A stretch of DNA of 64,000 nucleotides from Paenibacillus sp. FSL H7-0357 (GCF_000758525.1 NZ_CP009241.1:4836001-4900000), one strand, 5' to 3'. Shown: positions 15,043 to 24,235, counted from the stretch's first letter. A program made the numbers and translations. Notes: a model not told the origin generated them from the letters alone.

Positions 15043-18000
15043 TATTCTTTAAACTCCTCAATGGAATTTTGTTTACCCCCGTCAATTTCAGTATTCTGCC
15101 AAGAGTAATTTTTTTGGGGATTGGATCAACTTCATTCTCCACCCATAGTTCACAATCTTTATCGAAATCCAGCAGATCTATTTCAGTATCGTAGTACAAA
15201 ATTATTTGTTCAAAATCCGAAGGTCTAGCAATAATATAAATTTCTCGCCCTAATTTACGAACTCTAAAAATCGTATTTGCTGTATTTTCTATAAGCTGAA
15301 GATTGTCTTTGTCAAACTCGTAATCATCATGTTCATATAAGAAGTTTACAATATTCGTTCTTGAGCGATTTAGAATATTTTTAACGTAACTAAAGAGCTC
15401 AGCACTATTTGTAGATTGATGAATCTGGGCAGAGCCAAAGACGTTCTTTGACAGAGCCTTACGAAGTTCTTCTTCTGATGATATACCCCACTGAGCAAGA
15501 AGTTCTTTTGAAATGCTAATAGCTTCGCTCCCCGCAGATGATTGAGTTGCAAGTATATTCGCCAATTCATTTATATCAGCTACATTATATCTTTTTAAAA
15601 CTTCATCATACTGTTCTGACTTTGCCATACTTTCAGCAATTTCTTCATCGTCATAGAACCAATGAAGATTTTCTATAAGTTCTTTAAAACACTTACTTAC
15701 TCTACTATCTTTGCGGTTATCCCTAATCCATGCGCAAGTGTTTCTAAATGTTTCTCTAAGCTCGAAATCGTTTAGTCTTATTGATTTATTGTTATTTCTA
15801 ACATAGTCAGTGATTGTTGGAGCTATAGTTTCAAGCGATATAGTTCGGTTTAAGGGTAACTCAATTGCAATGCCTTCAAACAACATTTTTCCCCTTACGT
15901 CATTGCCTGAATACGTAGCCGCGTCTTTTAGAATTTCATTAAGACTTCCGTCGTCAAAAAAGATTTCACTCTTACACATAAAATCCCCAATTTGATTTGG
16001 TAATACAGCGTATCTATCAAGTAAGTTTTCATCCTCACATATTCTGAAATGGTTTGCCAATTTTGAAACCCATTCAGCTACTTCTCTGTCATTTTGAAAG
16101 TCATAATGAACAAGGACACTACTAATAGAAGCACAGTCACTTAAATCTATACAAATCTTCTCCCTCCAAAACTTCAATGCGTCGGAGAGCAGTTTATCAT
16201 TAAGATAATTTACTCTGCTGTACTGATCAAAGCAATTTGGATATAGGCATTTAGCAATATCAACAAACTCATTTTGCTTTTCATTTTTTCCTGCACGAAG
16301 ATTGATGATAGCTTTATAAAATTCAGGTTTTGTTTCTTGATTAATTTGGGTTTGAATAAGCTCACTAAATACATTCTTTAAGTTAAATTCTTGTAACCCT
16401 TGCAGGTAATCTTTTGAAACCCTGTTATCAAGCAATCTTTCTCTGAAATTAATACCTGCAATTAAGGCTATATCCTTGTATATTTCGCCGATATTGTTTT
16501 CAGCATATATTCTGTCCAAAGGTAAGAAATCTCCACATTGGTTAGGAAGAATGGATGGATTACGCCCTAATTCAGCAATGAACTTACTTGAATTATGATA
16601 TAGAAGAATAATTAAATCGTTAAGCCATTTTATCGAATCACAGCCCAAACGAGTACTCAGGGTCACCAAATTACCGCAGTCCTCAACCTCTTTAATTAGA
16701 TCAACAATGCCAAAATTGCGGCACTCCACCCACAATGAGTTGTACCAGTTTTCGATTTCATCTTTTCGGGTCATCTTCGCAGGCATCAATATATTTGACA
16801 ACTCCCAAACTTTACTTCTATATTCAGGAGTTTCATCTTTCATAATCAAAATGCTTGAGGTACCCCAAACATCATAAAGAGAACAAATTTCATCCAAACT
16901 ATTATGAATGAAAGTAGTTGTTTTTATATGCTCTTTGATTGGATGAATAAGAATTTCCTCAACCCAATCTGAGTCGAGCCAATTTTTTTCGGATTGTTCA
17001 GAAATCTTAACAATATTATAGAGGTCTTTGTAACCTTTCGTTGAAAAATAGTCAAGCATATCGTTATATAGGTTTATTGCTTCTATAATTCTTTTTCTGT
17101 TCTCATCTGAGTCACCACCTGAACGCTCGGAATGAATCAAGGGGATGCCGTCACGAGGCTCTGTGGGATTAAACAATGGACTATTGACAACTACCGGAAA
17201 TGCAAAGTCATGAGTGCCTAATAAGGGGAAATCGCAAAAAATCCGTGGCAATTCCTTATGCAGCCCAATTAAATGTTTTTCATTTGTGCTGTTTTTTTTA
17301 ATTTCTACAGCGATCGATACCTCATTATTCGCTTGCACAAAGACATACCTATTGTCGAAAGTAGTGTTTTCGCCTTTTGATGTTGAGATTTGTACCTCGG
17401 TAACATTAGCAGATTGAAGTTCTACAGATAATTCCCCCCCTCTTCGAATCACTCTTTCATAATTATCCATGCTAACGGTTATTGAACTTAACTCTGGCAC
17501 AAATGCAAATACATATGGAATAGAAATTAGAAGATTTTTTAGGCCTGACTTTGCTGTTTCTATCCCTACTCTATCCAATTCGTAAACAAACTTTGTATTC
17601 ATTTGACTCTCATCAACAGCACATTCTGTTCCGTTGTCCAGCATATCACAACTGTCACTTATGGCATTCATGATTGATGTTTTATCTTGTCCAGTCCTGT
17701 CTAATAACGTCTTGAAGGAACGAGGGCTTTCATTATCATCTTGTAGAAATCCATGCACCTGAACTTTCTCAGAAAGCAAATGAGTCGTCAAGAAACCCGT
17801 TCCAAATTTACCAGTAGATTTCTTTTTGTTCTCAGCGGTCAATGAGCGTTCTTTTGTTGAAACCTGCTCAATCAAAAAAACTATGTTTTCAGTCGTAAAC
17901 AATCGACCATTATGGTTAAATTCAATAGTTTTATTAACTTCGCTAAATTTAATCTCGATATCAACGAATCCACTTGCATTCACGACATCCTTAGCGTTTT

Positions 18001-18142
18001 GAATCAACTCCCATATCCATCTATACGATGTATCTGGACCATTGCTGTCTTTAAGGGCCTTGAGCTTATCGATAATTTTTGTTGCAGATTGAGCCTCGCT
18101 TGCACCTTTACGCAATTGTTGGATTTTCTCACGAAACGTCAT
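15035..18142 (-). CDS. sacsin-type Hsp90-like (GHKL) ATPase, large protein
   Basis: 1035 residues. The N-terminal GHKL ATPase is clear: the N box YRWIWELIQNAKDV (residues ~40-54), the sacsin-style HNGRLFTTENI instead of DNG, and the glycine-rich KSTGKFGTGFLTTHLLS (~108-124). This combination is typical of sacsin-like ATPases in bacteria, many of which occur in defence islands. The rest (residues 200-1035) is a long helical and beta region without a recognised domain. AAGGGAG supports the ATG at 18142. It is the first gene of a two-gene operon with the coupled nuclease-like protein. I know of no named system with exactly this pair. Confidence 0.75.
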   Translation of the reverse strand: MTFREKIQQLRKGASEAQSATKIIDKLKALKDSNGPDTSYRWIWELIQNAKDVVNASGFVDIEIKFSEVNKTIEFNHNGRLFTTENIVFLIEQVSTKERSLTAENKKKSTGKFGTGFLTTHLLSEKVQVHGFLQDDNESPRSFKTLLDRTGQDKTSIMNAISDSCDMLDNGTECAVDESQMNTKFVYELDRVGIETAKSGLKNLLISIPYVFAFVPELSSITVSMDNYERVIRRGGELSVELQSANVTEVQISTSKGENTTFDNRYVFVQANNEVSIAVEIKKNSTNEKHLIGLHKELPRIFCDFPLLGTHDFAFPVVVNSPLFNPTEPRDGIPLIHSERSGGDSDENRKRIIEAINLYNDMLDYFSTKGYKDLYNIVKISEQSEKNWLDSDWVEEILIHPIKEHIKTTTFIHNSLDEICSLYDVWGTSSILIMKDETPEYRSKVWELSNILMPAKMTRKDEIENWYNSLWVECRNFGIVDLIKEVEDCGNLVTLSTRLGCDSIKWLNDLIILLYHNSSKFIAELGRNPSILPNQCGDFLPLDRIYAENNIGEIYKDIALIAGINFRERLLDNRVSKDYLQGLQEFNLKNVFSELIQTQINQETKPEFYKAIINLRAGKNEKQNEFVDIAKCLYPNCFDQYSRVNYLNDKLLSDALKFWREKICIDLSDCASISSVLVHYDFQNDREVAEWVSKLANHFRICEDENLLDRYAVLPNQIGDFMCKSEIFFDDGSLNEILKDAATYSGNDVRGKMLFEGIAIELPLNRTISLETIAPTITDYVRNNNKSIRLNDFELRETFRNTCAWIRDNRKDSRVSKCFKELIENLHWFYDDEEIAESMAKSEQYDEVLKRYNVADINELANILATQSSAGSEAISISKELLAQWGISSEEELRKALSKNVFGSAQIHQSTNSAELFSYVKNILNRSRTNIVNFLYEHDDYEFDKDNLQLIENTANTIFRVRKLGREIYIIARPSDFEQIILYYDTEIDLLDFDKDCELWVENEVDPIPKKITLGRILKLTGVNKIPLRSLKNND

Positions 18143-18667
18143 AAACTATCTACTCCCTTGTAATAAAATAGCCTCTCGATATTCGTCGAGACAAATGGGA
18201 CAAAGCTTCCATTGATCTATCCAAACTCACATCCTCCTACTTTGCAGGAAGATTTTTATATGTCCTATTTATTTCATTCCGGAAAATCTTCTGGATGGTT
18301 TCTATCAATAAAACTTGACAATCTATCATTTATACACATGCTAAAACTACAATAAGCATAGACCATTTAGGTTTTAAATTCCAGAAATTTTTCCCATTTG
18401 CAACACAAAAAGACCTCCTCAAGTGACAGGAGCATCATTTTTAAGTAGTCCTATATATACTATTATCTATCCAACAAACGGTATCTTCATCAAATGTCTT
18501 ACGCTGAATTAATTACTTTGGTTATAACAAATAGCCCGAACTCTAGAAGCTTCGGGCAAAGTAGCTATTTAAACAGGTGAATGTGGCTCCAACTCACTAC
18601 TCCCTAACCAACAACACACAGCACTCAACATGTGAGGAGAAAGCAATAAGAACGAATATATCAATCT
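18143..18667. other. intergenic region, no gene
   Basis: AT-rich, with no open frame showing a ribosome binding site. It contains a hairpin at 18534-18557 (GCCCGAA / TTCGGGC), nested in an AAATAG / CTATTT outer pairing, likely a terminator for the leftward recombinase or a structural element, and a weaker CTCCT...AGGAG hairpin near 18421. Promoters for the ATPase operon should lie in the left part. Confidence 0.4.
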
Positions 18668-20176
18668 TCATTTATAACAAACCGTCAGCTCCACCCGATT
18701 CCCTTCCCTATCATACACAATCCGCTCCACTAACTTCTTCAACGCCCGATTCTTCTCTTCACTTGTCACCGCAGCGCCCCATAACTCCCTAAACTCCCCT
18801 ATCCGCTCATATATCTGCTCCACAGTCGGATAATTCCCTTCATCTACTACAACCTTCCGCAAATCCTTCAACTCTTCCTCCAGCTTCTGTATCTGTCTTG
18901 AACGAACAGCCTTTCGCTCTAAAAACACTTGTTTCGTTATCATGTCCTCTTCATACGATTCATGCAGCTTGTCCAATGCCCGCTTCTGCTTCTTCAACTC
19001 CTGCGCTTTAACCTCGATGATCACTTGTGTATCATTATACCGACTGTCATGCATTTCAATCTCCCGCAAAATGTTTGGATCAACATGGATAATCCGATCA
19101 TACAGCGCATTGAAAAAGTCAACATCCATTACCTTGCCACGCTGTTCACATTTGCTTCCATCTTTGTATTGGTGATAGCATAATGCACTCCAATGCTGTC
19201 CCTGCTTCTTGTTCTCACCTACTCTAAATCTCATCCGAGAACCGCATTTCTCACAATAAAGCAAGCCTGATAAAGGAAAAATGTTACGTCTTGAATTTGG
19301 ATTCAACATGCGATTCTTAAGCAGCCGCTCCATAATTGCTTCATGTTCTTCCGGTGTTTTCAGCTTTTCATGTGTTCCCATGACTTTAATCCGCTCTTCC
19401 TCGGGTACAAGCTCCACCTGACCACGCTTGGAACGGGTTTTTCCATAAGTAATGTAACCCAAATGGATTTCGCTTGCCAGTAAACGTTGCACCGTAATGT
19501 TCGACCAGCCTTTGTTCTTTCCATCCGGCTTAATGTTATATGGTGTGGGTATCTTGTTATCCGTCAACCAAATGGCGATATGTCCAAGGTTTGTTCCATT
19601 AAGATATTTCTCTACAATCGCTCGGTAAATCGCACGCTTCGTCTCATCCACCAGTACCGATCTTGTGTTCTTATCGTAGTAGTAAGGAAACGGCGGCTTT
19701 CCATTGGTCCACATGCCTTTCTTCGCCCCGGCCTCTTTGCCCTGCTTCATTCTTCGCTTAATCGTTTTGTACTCTATTCGGGCAAAAATGGACATGAAGT
19801 CAAAGGATACATCGTCATTGTCTATTTCCAAATCGTATATCTTGTTCGGTGTAATGATTACCGTCTCTGAGTTCAAAAACGTATCTTTTATGAGTGCCCA
19901 ATCCTTATTTTCTCCACGCCCTAAACGGTCAATATCCATGACCACTACGCCATCATAGAGCTTGTCTTCAACATGCCGAAGTAACTTCTGCATTTCCTTA
20001 CGGGACTCTATCTTTTCCCCAGAGGCCACTTCTTCATATAGCCTATAGGTCCAATTTCGATTCTCGACCAAGGCCAGAAGGGTATCCCTATGCTTCGAGA
20101 GAACGTCTTCAAATTCACCATCATCACGTGATTTTCTTAAATAAACGGCTACGTGTTTAATTGTTTTGCTTTCCAT
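18668..20176 (-). CDS. large serine recombinase
   Basis: 502 residues from the ATG at 20176 (AGAGGA leader). The N-terminal resolvase domain (residues ~8-155) starts VAVYLRKSRDDGE, with the nucleophile Ser in YLRKSR, and contains VVVMDIDRLGRGEN. The recombinase domain follows (GKPPFPYYYDKNTR, LGHIAIWLTDNKIPTP), then a zinc ribbon (YCEKCGSRMRF ... CYH ... CEQRG) and a coiled coil rich in K, E and Q (~395-470). The frame extends 108 codons further upstream, but that DNA carries another gene in the opposite direction. Such enzymes move prophages and transposable islands. Its tail and downstream flank are duplicated as a relic at 6009-6205. Confidence 0.9.
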   Translation of the reverse strand: MESKTIKHVAVYLRKSRDDGEFEDVLSKHRDTLLALVENRNWTYRLYEEVASGEKIESRKEMQKLLRHVEDKLYDGVVVMDIDRLGRGENKDWALIKDTFLNSETVIITPNKIYDLEIDNDDVSFDFMSIFARIEYKTIKRRMKQGKEAGAKKGMWTNGKPPFPYYYDKNTRSVLVDETKRAIYRAIVEKYLNGTNLGHIAIWLTDNKIPTPYNIKPDGKNKGWSNITVQRLLASEIHLGYITYGKTRSKRGQVELVPEEERIKVMGTHEKLKTPEEHEAIMERLLKNRMLNPNSRRNIFPLSGLLYCEKCGSRMRFRVGENKKQGQHWSALCYHQYKDGSKCEQRGKVMDVDFFNALYDRIIHVDPNILREIEMHDSRYNDTQVIIEVKAQELKKQKRALDKLHESYEEDMITKQVFLERKAVRSRQIQKLEEELKDLRKVVVDEGNYPTVEQIYERIGEFRELWGAAVTSEEKNRALKKLVERIVYDREGNRVELTVCYK

Positions 20177-20290
20177 AAGTTCCTCTACTCCAAACGTGTT
20201 AATATTTTGCCGCCTTCCAAATAGAATGTTGAGCATTTTTGATGACACATCATCGAATATGACAACTCTTAAATTTTGGAGGCGTAATTC

Positions 20291-20464
20291 ATGAAGAAAT
20301 GTGAATATGTAATCAAAGAAGTTAATCAGCAATCTGGCAAAGCGTTGCGGCAATTTCATGAGCATGTGATTGAGATATTGAGCCAAACGGTCCAAGCCAA
20401 GGCCGACATAGACATACCTCTCCCCAAAGTGCATCATTCTACGCAAGACAGCCAGAAAATTTAA
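20291..20464 (+). CDS. small protein divergent from the recombinase, 57 aa
   Basis: An ATG at 20291 with GGAGG eight bases upstream opens a 57-codon frame (KKCEYVIKEVNQQSGKALRQ ... HHSTQDSQKI) ending at 20464, just before the terminator at 20474. It is predicted helical and hydrophilic. It starts about 114 bases from the recombinase start on the opposite strand, so the two share a divergent promoter region. A regulator or directionality-type factor is conceivable but unproven; no family recognised. Confidence 0.55.
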   Translation: MKKCEYVIKEVNQQSGKALRQFHEHVIEILSQTVQAKADIDIPLPKVHHSTQDSQKI

Positions 20465-20473
20465 CAAAATAAA

Positions 20474-20513
20474 AACAAGCCGGAGTACATGACCATCCAT
20501 GCTCCGGCTTGTT
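20474..20513. terminator. terminator hairpin, bidirectional
   Basis: A perfect 11-bp stem ACAAGCCGGAG / CTCCGGCTTGT with A-rich and T-rich flanks. It lies between the convergent ends of the 57-aa gene and the accessory protein gene. Confidence 0.75.
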
Positions 20514-21083
20514 CTATTTCAGGTTATTTTGAATGAATTCTCGCTCCGACTTTTTCAGATACCTTAGTGAGTTCTCGAAGGAATACAAATAAATGGAGCG
20601 AAGCAACCTCAGCTTTTCTACTGAGCCAACCGCAATCACTTGCTTAATGGCCGGGATCATTTGGCTGTTCGTTACTCCGAATTTTCCCGGCTTTACAATA
20701 TCTTCAATGGCAAGTGACGACTCTTCTTTGCCATCGTTTGATTCTGGCTGCAACTCTTGTATATTTGCTTCATTTAATATTACTTGCTGAAGTTTTCCAT
20801 CATTTAGGTCAGCCACGATCTCTTGTTCTTTATGAATAATTGGCTTTTCCTCTAAGTTCTCATTAGCTGCCTCAGTTGGAGCTGGTTCTTCCTGAACCGA
20901 GACCTCCTCGTCCTGTTGAGCTTGTTCTTGACCTGTATCTTCATGAACTTGAATATCCTCTGCCTCAATACTTGTCTGCTCATTTTCACTTTGAAGCTGT
21001 TCTGACATCGTTTGTTCACCTTCCAGTTCAAGATGATTACTTCCACGGCTGTTTCTGCCTGAAACCCTATTCTTATTTGCCAT
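20514..21083 (-). CDS. recombinase-associated accessory protein
   Basis: 189 residues. The N-terminus is basic (NKNRVSGRNSRG). A long low-complexity acidic section rich in E and Q follows (residues ~20-115), and the protein ends in a conserved C-terminal domain (MIPAIKQVIAVGSVEKLRLL, LYSFENSLRYLKKSEREF). The C-terminal domain is shared with the 105-residue protein at 6315 and with the relic at 1760. AGGAG supports the ATG at 21083. It precedes the recombinase on the same strand, with a terminator between them. The acidic linker resembles DNA-mimic or partner-binding tails, but the function is unknown. Confidence 0.6.
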   Translation of the reverse strand: MANKNRVSGRNSRGSNHLELEGEQTMSEQLQSENEQTSIEAEDIQVHEDTGQEQAQQDEEVSVQEEPAPTEAANENLEEKPIIHKEQEIVADLNDGKLQQVILNEANIQELQPESNDGKEESSLAIEDIVKPGKFGVTNSQMIPAIKQVIAVGSVEKLRLLRSIYLYSFENSLRYLKKSEREFIQNNLK

Positions 21084-21279
21084 TTCTTAACTCCTATAAA
21101 TTGGTATTTTTCTTAAGTCGATCTTATCAACATGCTTGACCCTCGTACACCGTTTCTTCCGTTTAATATAGTAACTATTTTGCTATGTATCTTCATTTAA
21201 AAGGCAAAACAAAGCCCATAGTGAATTTCTACACTACAGGCTCATAAAGCTTGATTAAAATGAAGTTATCTTGCACGCT

Positions 21280-21606
21280 TTACGACAAGCTTCCCCAATC
21301 CCTAATGATTGTCCAAGGGTTCTTCCTTGTCCAGGTTACAATCTGCTCCGGTATAAATGGCTCTGTGATAATCTCCAGTTGGATAACTTGATCTGGACTT
21401 AAACTCAGAAAATGTGGTTTTGGCTCGCTATCCAAGTCCCACATATGATATTTGTAAAATTTGATCTTTGCTCGTTCACTAGGTGCCAAATCCAGTGGCG
21501 CACATCGTCTACTCCGTTCCTCTCCACTTCTGGTTGTAAACGTAACTCGTAGTAACCTTTTTCGCTCAATGGCATCTGCAAACATCAGCAGCATTTGTTT
21601 ATCCAT
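21280..21606 (-). CDS. small protein with WYL-like pattern
   Basis: 108 residues from the ATG at 21606 (AAGGAAG leader). It contains RKRLLRVTFTTRSGEERSRR and later FYKYHMWDLDSEPKPHFLSL, a layout resembling the beta-rich WYL ligand-binding domain, without a DNA-binding part. It could be a ligand-sensing partner of another regulator. It stands in the recombinase neighbourhood; no closer assignment. Confidence 0.45.
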   Translation of the reverse strand: MDKQMLLMFADAIERKRLLRVTFTTRSGEERSRRCAPLDLAPSERAKIKFYKYHMWDLDSEPKPHFLSLSPDQVIQLEIITEPFIPEQIVTWTRKNPWTIIRDWGSLS

Positions 21607-21771
21607 AATTGACACTTCCTTACACCTTATTTCCACTTTTGCGGCTTAGTTGAATCATATATCTTGTTGAGCAAAACATAACCTGAAGGAATAGCTTCAC
21701 ATGAAAGTGTAAAGATTCATTGAACAAAGAATTAACACTTTGACCACTTCAAGGCTATTCTTAAAAAAAAG

Positions 21772-22029
21772 CTATTCATCAAAATCAGTTTCCGCCCATA
21801 CCTGCTCCCGACCAATCATCTGATCTCCTTTAAAATAATGTTGTCCTTCCTTTTGTAAGCGTTCTCCACATTGTTTGCAGGAAAACCGTTCTTTACCAAC
21901 ATACATGTTTAAACCAGATTCTTTCATTGCTCGTACAAGTTTATTCCCACAAGAACAAGTTGCAACCCATACATACTTTACTTGTCCCGGATAAATGTTC
22001 GTTCCTTTGGCATTGATGATTTGCTTCAT
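21772..22029 (-). CDS. small zinc-ribbon protein
   Basis: 85 residues with two cysteine pairs, ATCSCGNKLVR and FSCKQCGERLQ, spaced like a zinc ribbon. The rest is hydrophilic. GGAGG lies upstream of the ATG at 22029. Likely nucleic-acid or protein binding; function unknown. It is separated by a strong hairpin from the integrase-type gene. Confidence 0.6.
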   Translation of the reverse strand: MKQIINAKGTNIYPGQVKYVWVATCSCGNKLVRAMKESGLNMYVGKERFSCKQCGERLQKEGQHYFKGDQMIGREQVWAETDFDE

Positions 22030-22068
22030 TAGTAAAACGCCTCCTTCATATGCTACTGAAAATGAAAA

Positions 22069-22105
22069 AGACGTTAACCAGATGTATTACATCCGTTAAC
22101 GTCTT
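22069..22105. terminator. hairpin at the end of the tyrosine recombinase gene
   Basis: A perfect 11-bp stem AAGACGTTAAC / GTTAACGTCTT. It overlaps the stop of the recombinase gene and lies before the zinc-ribbon gene. Given its position it is either a terminator or a recombination-site arm. Confidence 0.55.
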
Positions 22106-22653
22106 CATAGGTTAAGATTGAAATAAACATTATCTAGCTCTTGTCGAGTGATTCCTATGTATGCCAGAGTGACACTCGGTGCTGAATGGTTGAGCAGCTT
22201 TTGAATACGAGTAATATCTACACCACTTTGGTAAGCATGAAAGGCAAACGACTTTCTCAAGGTATGTGTTCCAACGGCTTCTTTGATGCCAACACGGCTT
22301 GCCCCTTCACTCAGTATCCGGTAAGCATGTACTCGGCTAATTGGATTCCCACCTTTGCGGCTGGCAAACAGCGCTCCTGACTTATGACCTGTTGCTTTTA
22401 CATATTCCTGAATTGCTTTTTTACAGGTATCTGACAAGGGAAAATCTTTTCTTTTACCTGTCTTCTGCTCTCGAAGGCTGATCCGATCTTGATTGTACAC
22501 CTCTTCCACCTGAAGCTTGAGCAAATATGATATTCGCAATCCTGAGTTAATGCCAAGCACAAACAACAGATAGTCTCGGATATTCTGCCCTCGCAGATAC
22601 TTCTTCAAAGCATCAATCTGTTTCTTACTACGGATAGGTTCTACAAATTCCAT
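22105..22653 (-). CDS. tyrosine recombinase, catalytic-domain-only integrase
   Basis: 182 residues from the ATG at 22653, close to the size of a bare catalytic domain. All catalytic residues are visible: Arg in NSGLRISYLLKL, Lys in REQKTGKRK, His and Arg in GTHTLRKSFAF, His in LLNHSAP and the nucleophile Tyr in VTLAYIGI. It lacks the N-terminal SAM-like DNA-binding domain, as in the small phage-type or chromosomal single-domain integrases of Bacillota. It should act on a short local site; 9-bp inverted repeats lie just upstream (22707-22840). Confidence 0.85.
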   Translation of the reverse strand: MEFVEPIRSKKQIDALKKYLRGQNIRDYLLFVLGINSGLRISYLLKLQVEEVYNQDRISLREQKTGKRKDFPLSDTCKKAIQEYVKATGHKSGALFASRKGGNPISRVHAYRILSEGASRVGIKEAVGTHTLRKSFAFHAYQSGVDITRIQKLLNHSAPSVTLAYIGITRQELDNVYFNLNL

Positions 22654-22706
22654 ACCAAACACCTCTTAAACTTAATGTAACTAACTATATAATAATTATA
22701 TATTGT

Positions 22707-22840
22707 GTTACTTTCGACGTAAACGGCAAAGCTCCATGGAGCCGAAAAGAACCCGGATGTCTTACCCCGCCTACCCTCGTGGTCATTTGGCCTATGTAAC
22801 ACTATTCTATTGTGTAACATTCATGTTAATTGAAAGTAAC
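22707..22840. repeat. 9-bp inverted repeat pair beside the integrase
   Basis: GTTACTTTC at 22707-22715 and GAAAGTAAC at 22832-22840 are exact inverted repeats 116 bases apart, directly upstream of the integrase. They could mark a recombination site (inference). Confidence 0.35.
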
Positions 22841-22865
22841 TTCATGTTGTTTAATAGAATTGCGA

Positions 22866-22895
22866 AAACTCCCGTGCCTTTGACTGCGGGAGTTT
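22866..22895. terminator. hairpin terminator
   Basis: Perfect 9-bp stem AAACTCCCG / CGGGAGTTT with a 12-base loop, at the end of the integrase-like gene that follows on the minus strand. Confidence 0.6.
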
Positions 22896-22934
22896 AAGTT
22901 ATTAAAACATGCTTTAACCATTCGACAAAACTTA

Positions 22935-23876
22935 TTAATTTATCTGATAGGCTTTTTTTGAATTTTCTCTCATTATATACTCCTTCGTTGCACTTGTTAT
23001 TTGTGTATCTTTGTTAAAACCAATTATCTTATAAAAATCAATCAGACCTTTACCTTTTGTTTCCAATAAATCATTTAAAATTCTAGATCGTATTATTTTT
23101 TGTGTATTGACTCTTGTGGATAAAAATAAACTATTTGACTTATTATCATTTAACACATTTAATAATTTATTTATCGACAAATTGTCAGCGGATTGACCGT
23201 TAATACTTATCATATTGTCTGATTTTTCTATAATTTCATTTGATATTCTATAGTTGTAATATTTTTCGCAGACTTCATAAAATTTCTCATTCAATTCAAT
23301 CCATTCATTAACTAATGGATCTGTATCAAATCTAATATTCCGTATCCTCTTTAATTTAATGTCAAAATCACTCCACTTCAATTTTGCAAGATGATTCTGT
23401 TCAAACAAAGCAGAATATGACAAAGAAATAATCATGGGTGTTAACAAACTATCTTCGAAAGCCCTTCTCTTGCTATATTGATAATTAAAGTCTAGTAAAA
23501 AATTCAAATCATCTTTTATTAAAAAATCTAATGGTTCTTGTTTTTTACTTTGATATTGCTTCAATTCATTTTTTATTTCAATATAATCCTGTGGCTTAAT
23601 CCTTCCAACAATAAAGTAAAAATCAAGTAGATTTGTAACAGCATATCTGGCAGTAGCTGAACTTCTCAATTTGTGGTAGCTTTTTAGAGAATATTTACTA
23701 AAAAAATCTTTATAATCTTCAATAAGGACTTTACTATTAATACAATTTTGTATATAGAAATTCAAATCATCCAAATATCTTTTCTTTGTCTCATAGCTAG
23801 TAGATCGTTCTTTCATTTCAAGATAATTAATAAAATCATTAGAAACCGATTCAAATAACTTTTGTCTAAAATCCAA
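22935..23876 (-). CDS. integrase-like protein lacking the catalytic residues
   Basis: 313 residues. Its order of elements follows a tyrosine recombinase: an N-terminal SAM-like helical part (residues 10-115, e.g. RYLDDLNFYIQNCIN), then LLTPMIISLSYSALFEQNHL and AKLKWSDFD, equivalent to the segment around the first catalytic Arg. The Arg is missing and no HxxR, H or Tyr nucleophile motif is found in the C-terminal part. Either it is a degenerated recombinase kept as a DNA-binding protein, or a decayed gene without frame breaks. It lies directly upstream of the intact single-domain integrase. Confidence 0.45.
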   Translation of the reverse strand: MDFRQKLFESVSNDFINYLEMKERSTSYETKKRYLDDLNFYIQNCINSKVLIEDYKDFFSKYSLKSYHKLRSSATARYAVTNLLDFYFIVGRIKPQDYIEIKNELKQYQSKKQEPLDFLIKDDLNFLLDFNYQYSKRRAFEDSLLTPMIISLSYSALFEQNHLAKLKWSDFDIKLKRIRNIRFDTDPLVNEWIELNEKFYEVCEKYYNYRISNEIIEKSDNMISINGQSADNLSINKLLNVLNDNKSNSLFLSTRVNTQKIIRSRILNDLLETKGKGLIDFYKIIGFNKDTQITSATKEYIMRENSKKAYQIN

Positions 23877-23976
23877 ATCACATACCTCCGATGAAATAGT
23901 TTTTCATAGTTATTGAAGCATAACATGAATTTTTCCTATCGTATATATATGATATTGTCTGTTCTATTAATTCAAC

Positions 23977-24036
23977 AATTGATTCACGCGAACATCCCAT
24001 CAGTGACAAATACGTGTGGGTCAATGACTAGCTATA
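23977..24036. repeat. small palindromic repeat, copy 3
   Basis: Imperfect palindrome with ATTGATTCACGCG and CGTGTGGGTCAAT arms, related to 4181 and 11592. The rest of 23877-24321 shows no gene. Confidence 0.5.
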
Positions 24037-24235
24037 CCAATGTCTTTTGAAACATAGATCTTTGGTGCATCTCCTATCATTTTTAAAACTAAGCAACTTA
24101 TCCTTATACAGAACCTTGCATATTCACAATCTAAAAAGTTCTATTACAGTCGTGTCCAGTCCCTCTCATTGCTAACTTTCCAGAACGGATTCGTTAAAAA
24201 GAAATCAGATGAGTAATCGTTAATCTCAGAAAATA

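Noticed and set aside
20177..20500. 108-codon N-terminal extension of the serine recombinase
   Set aside because: The resolvase domain starts directly after the ATG at 20176, which has its own ribosome binding site. The extension overlaps a better small gene on the other strand.
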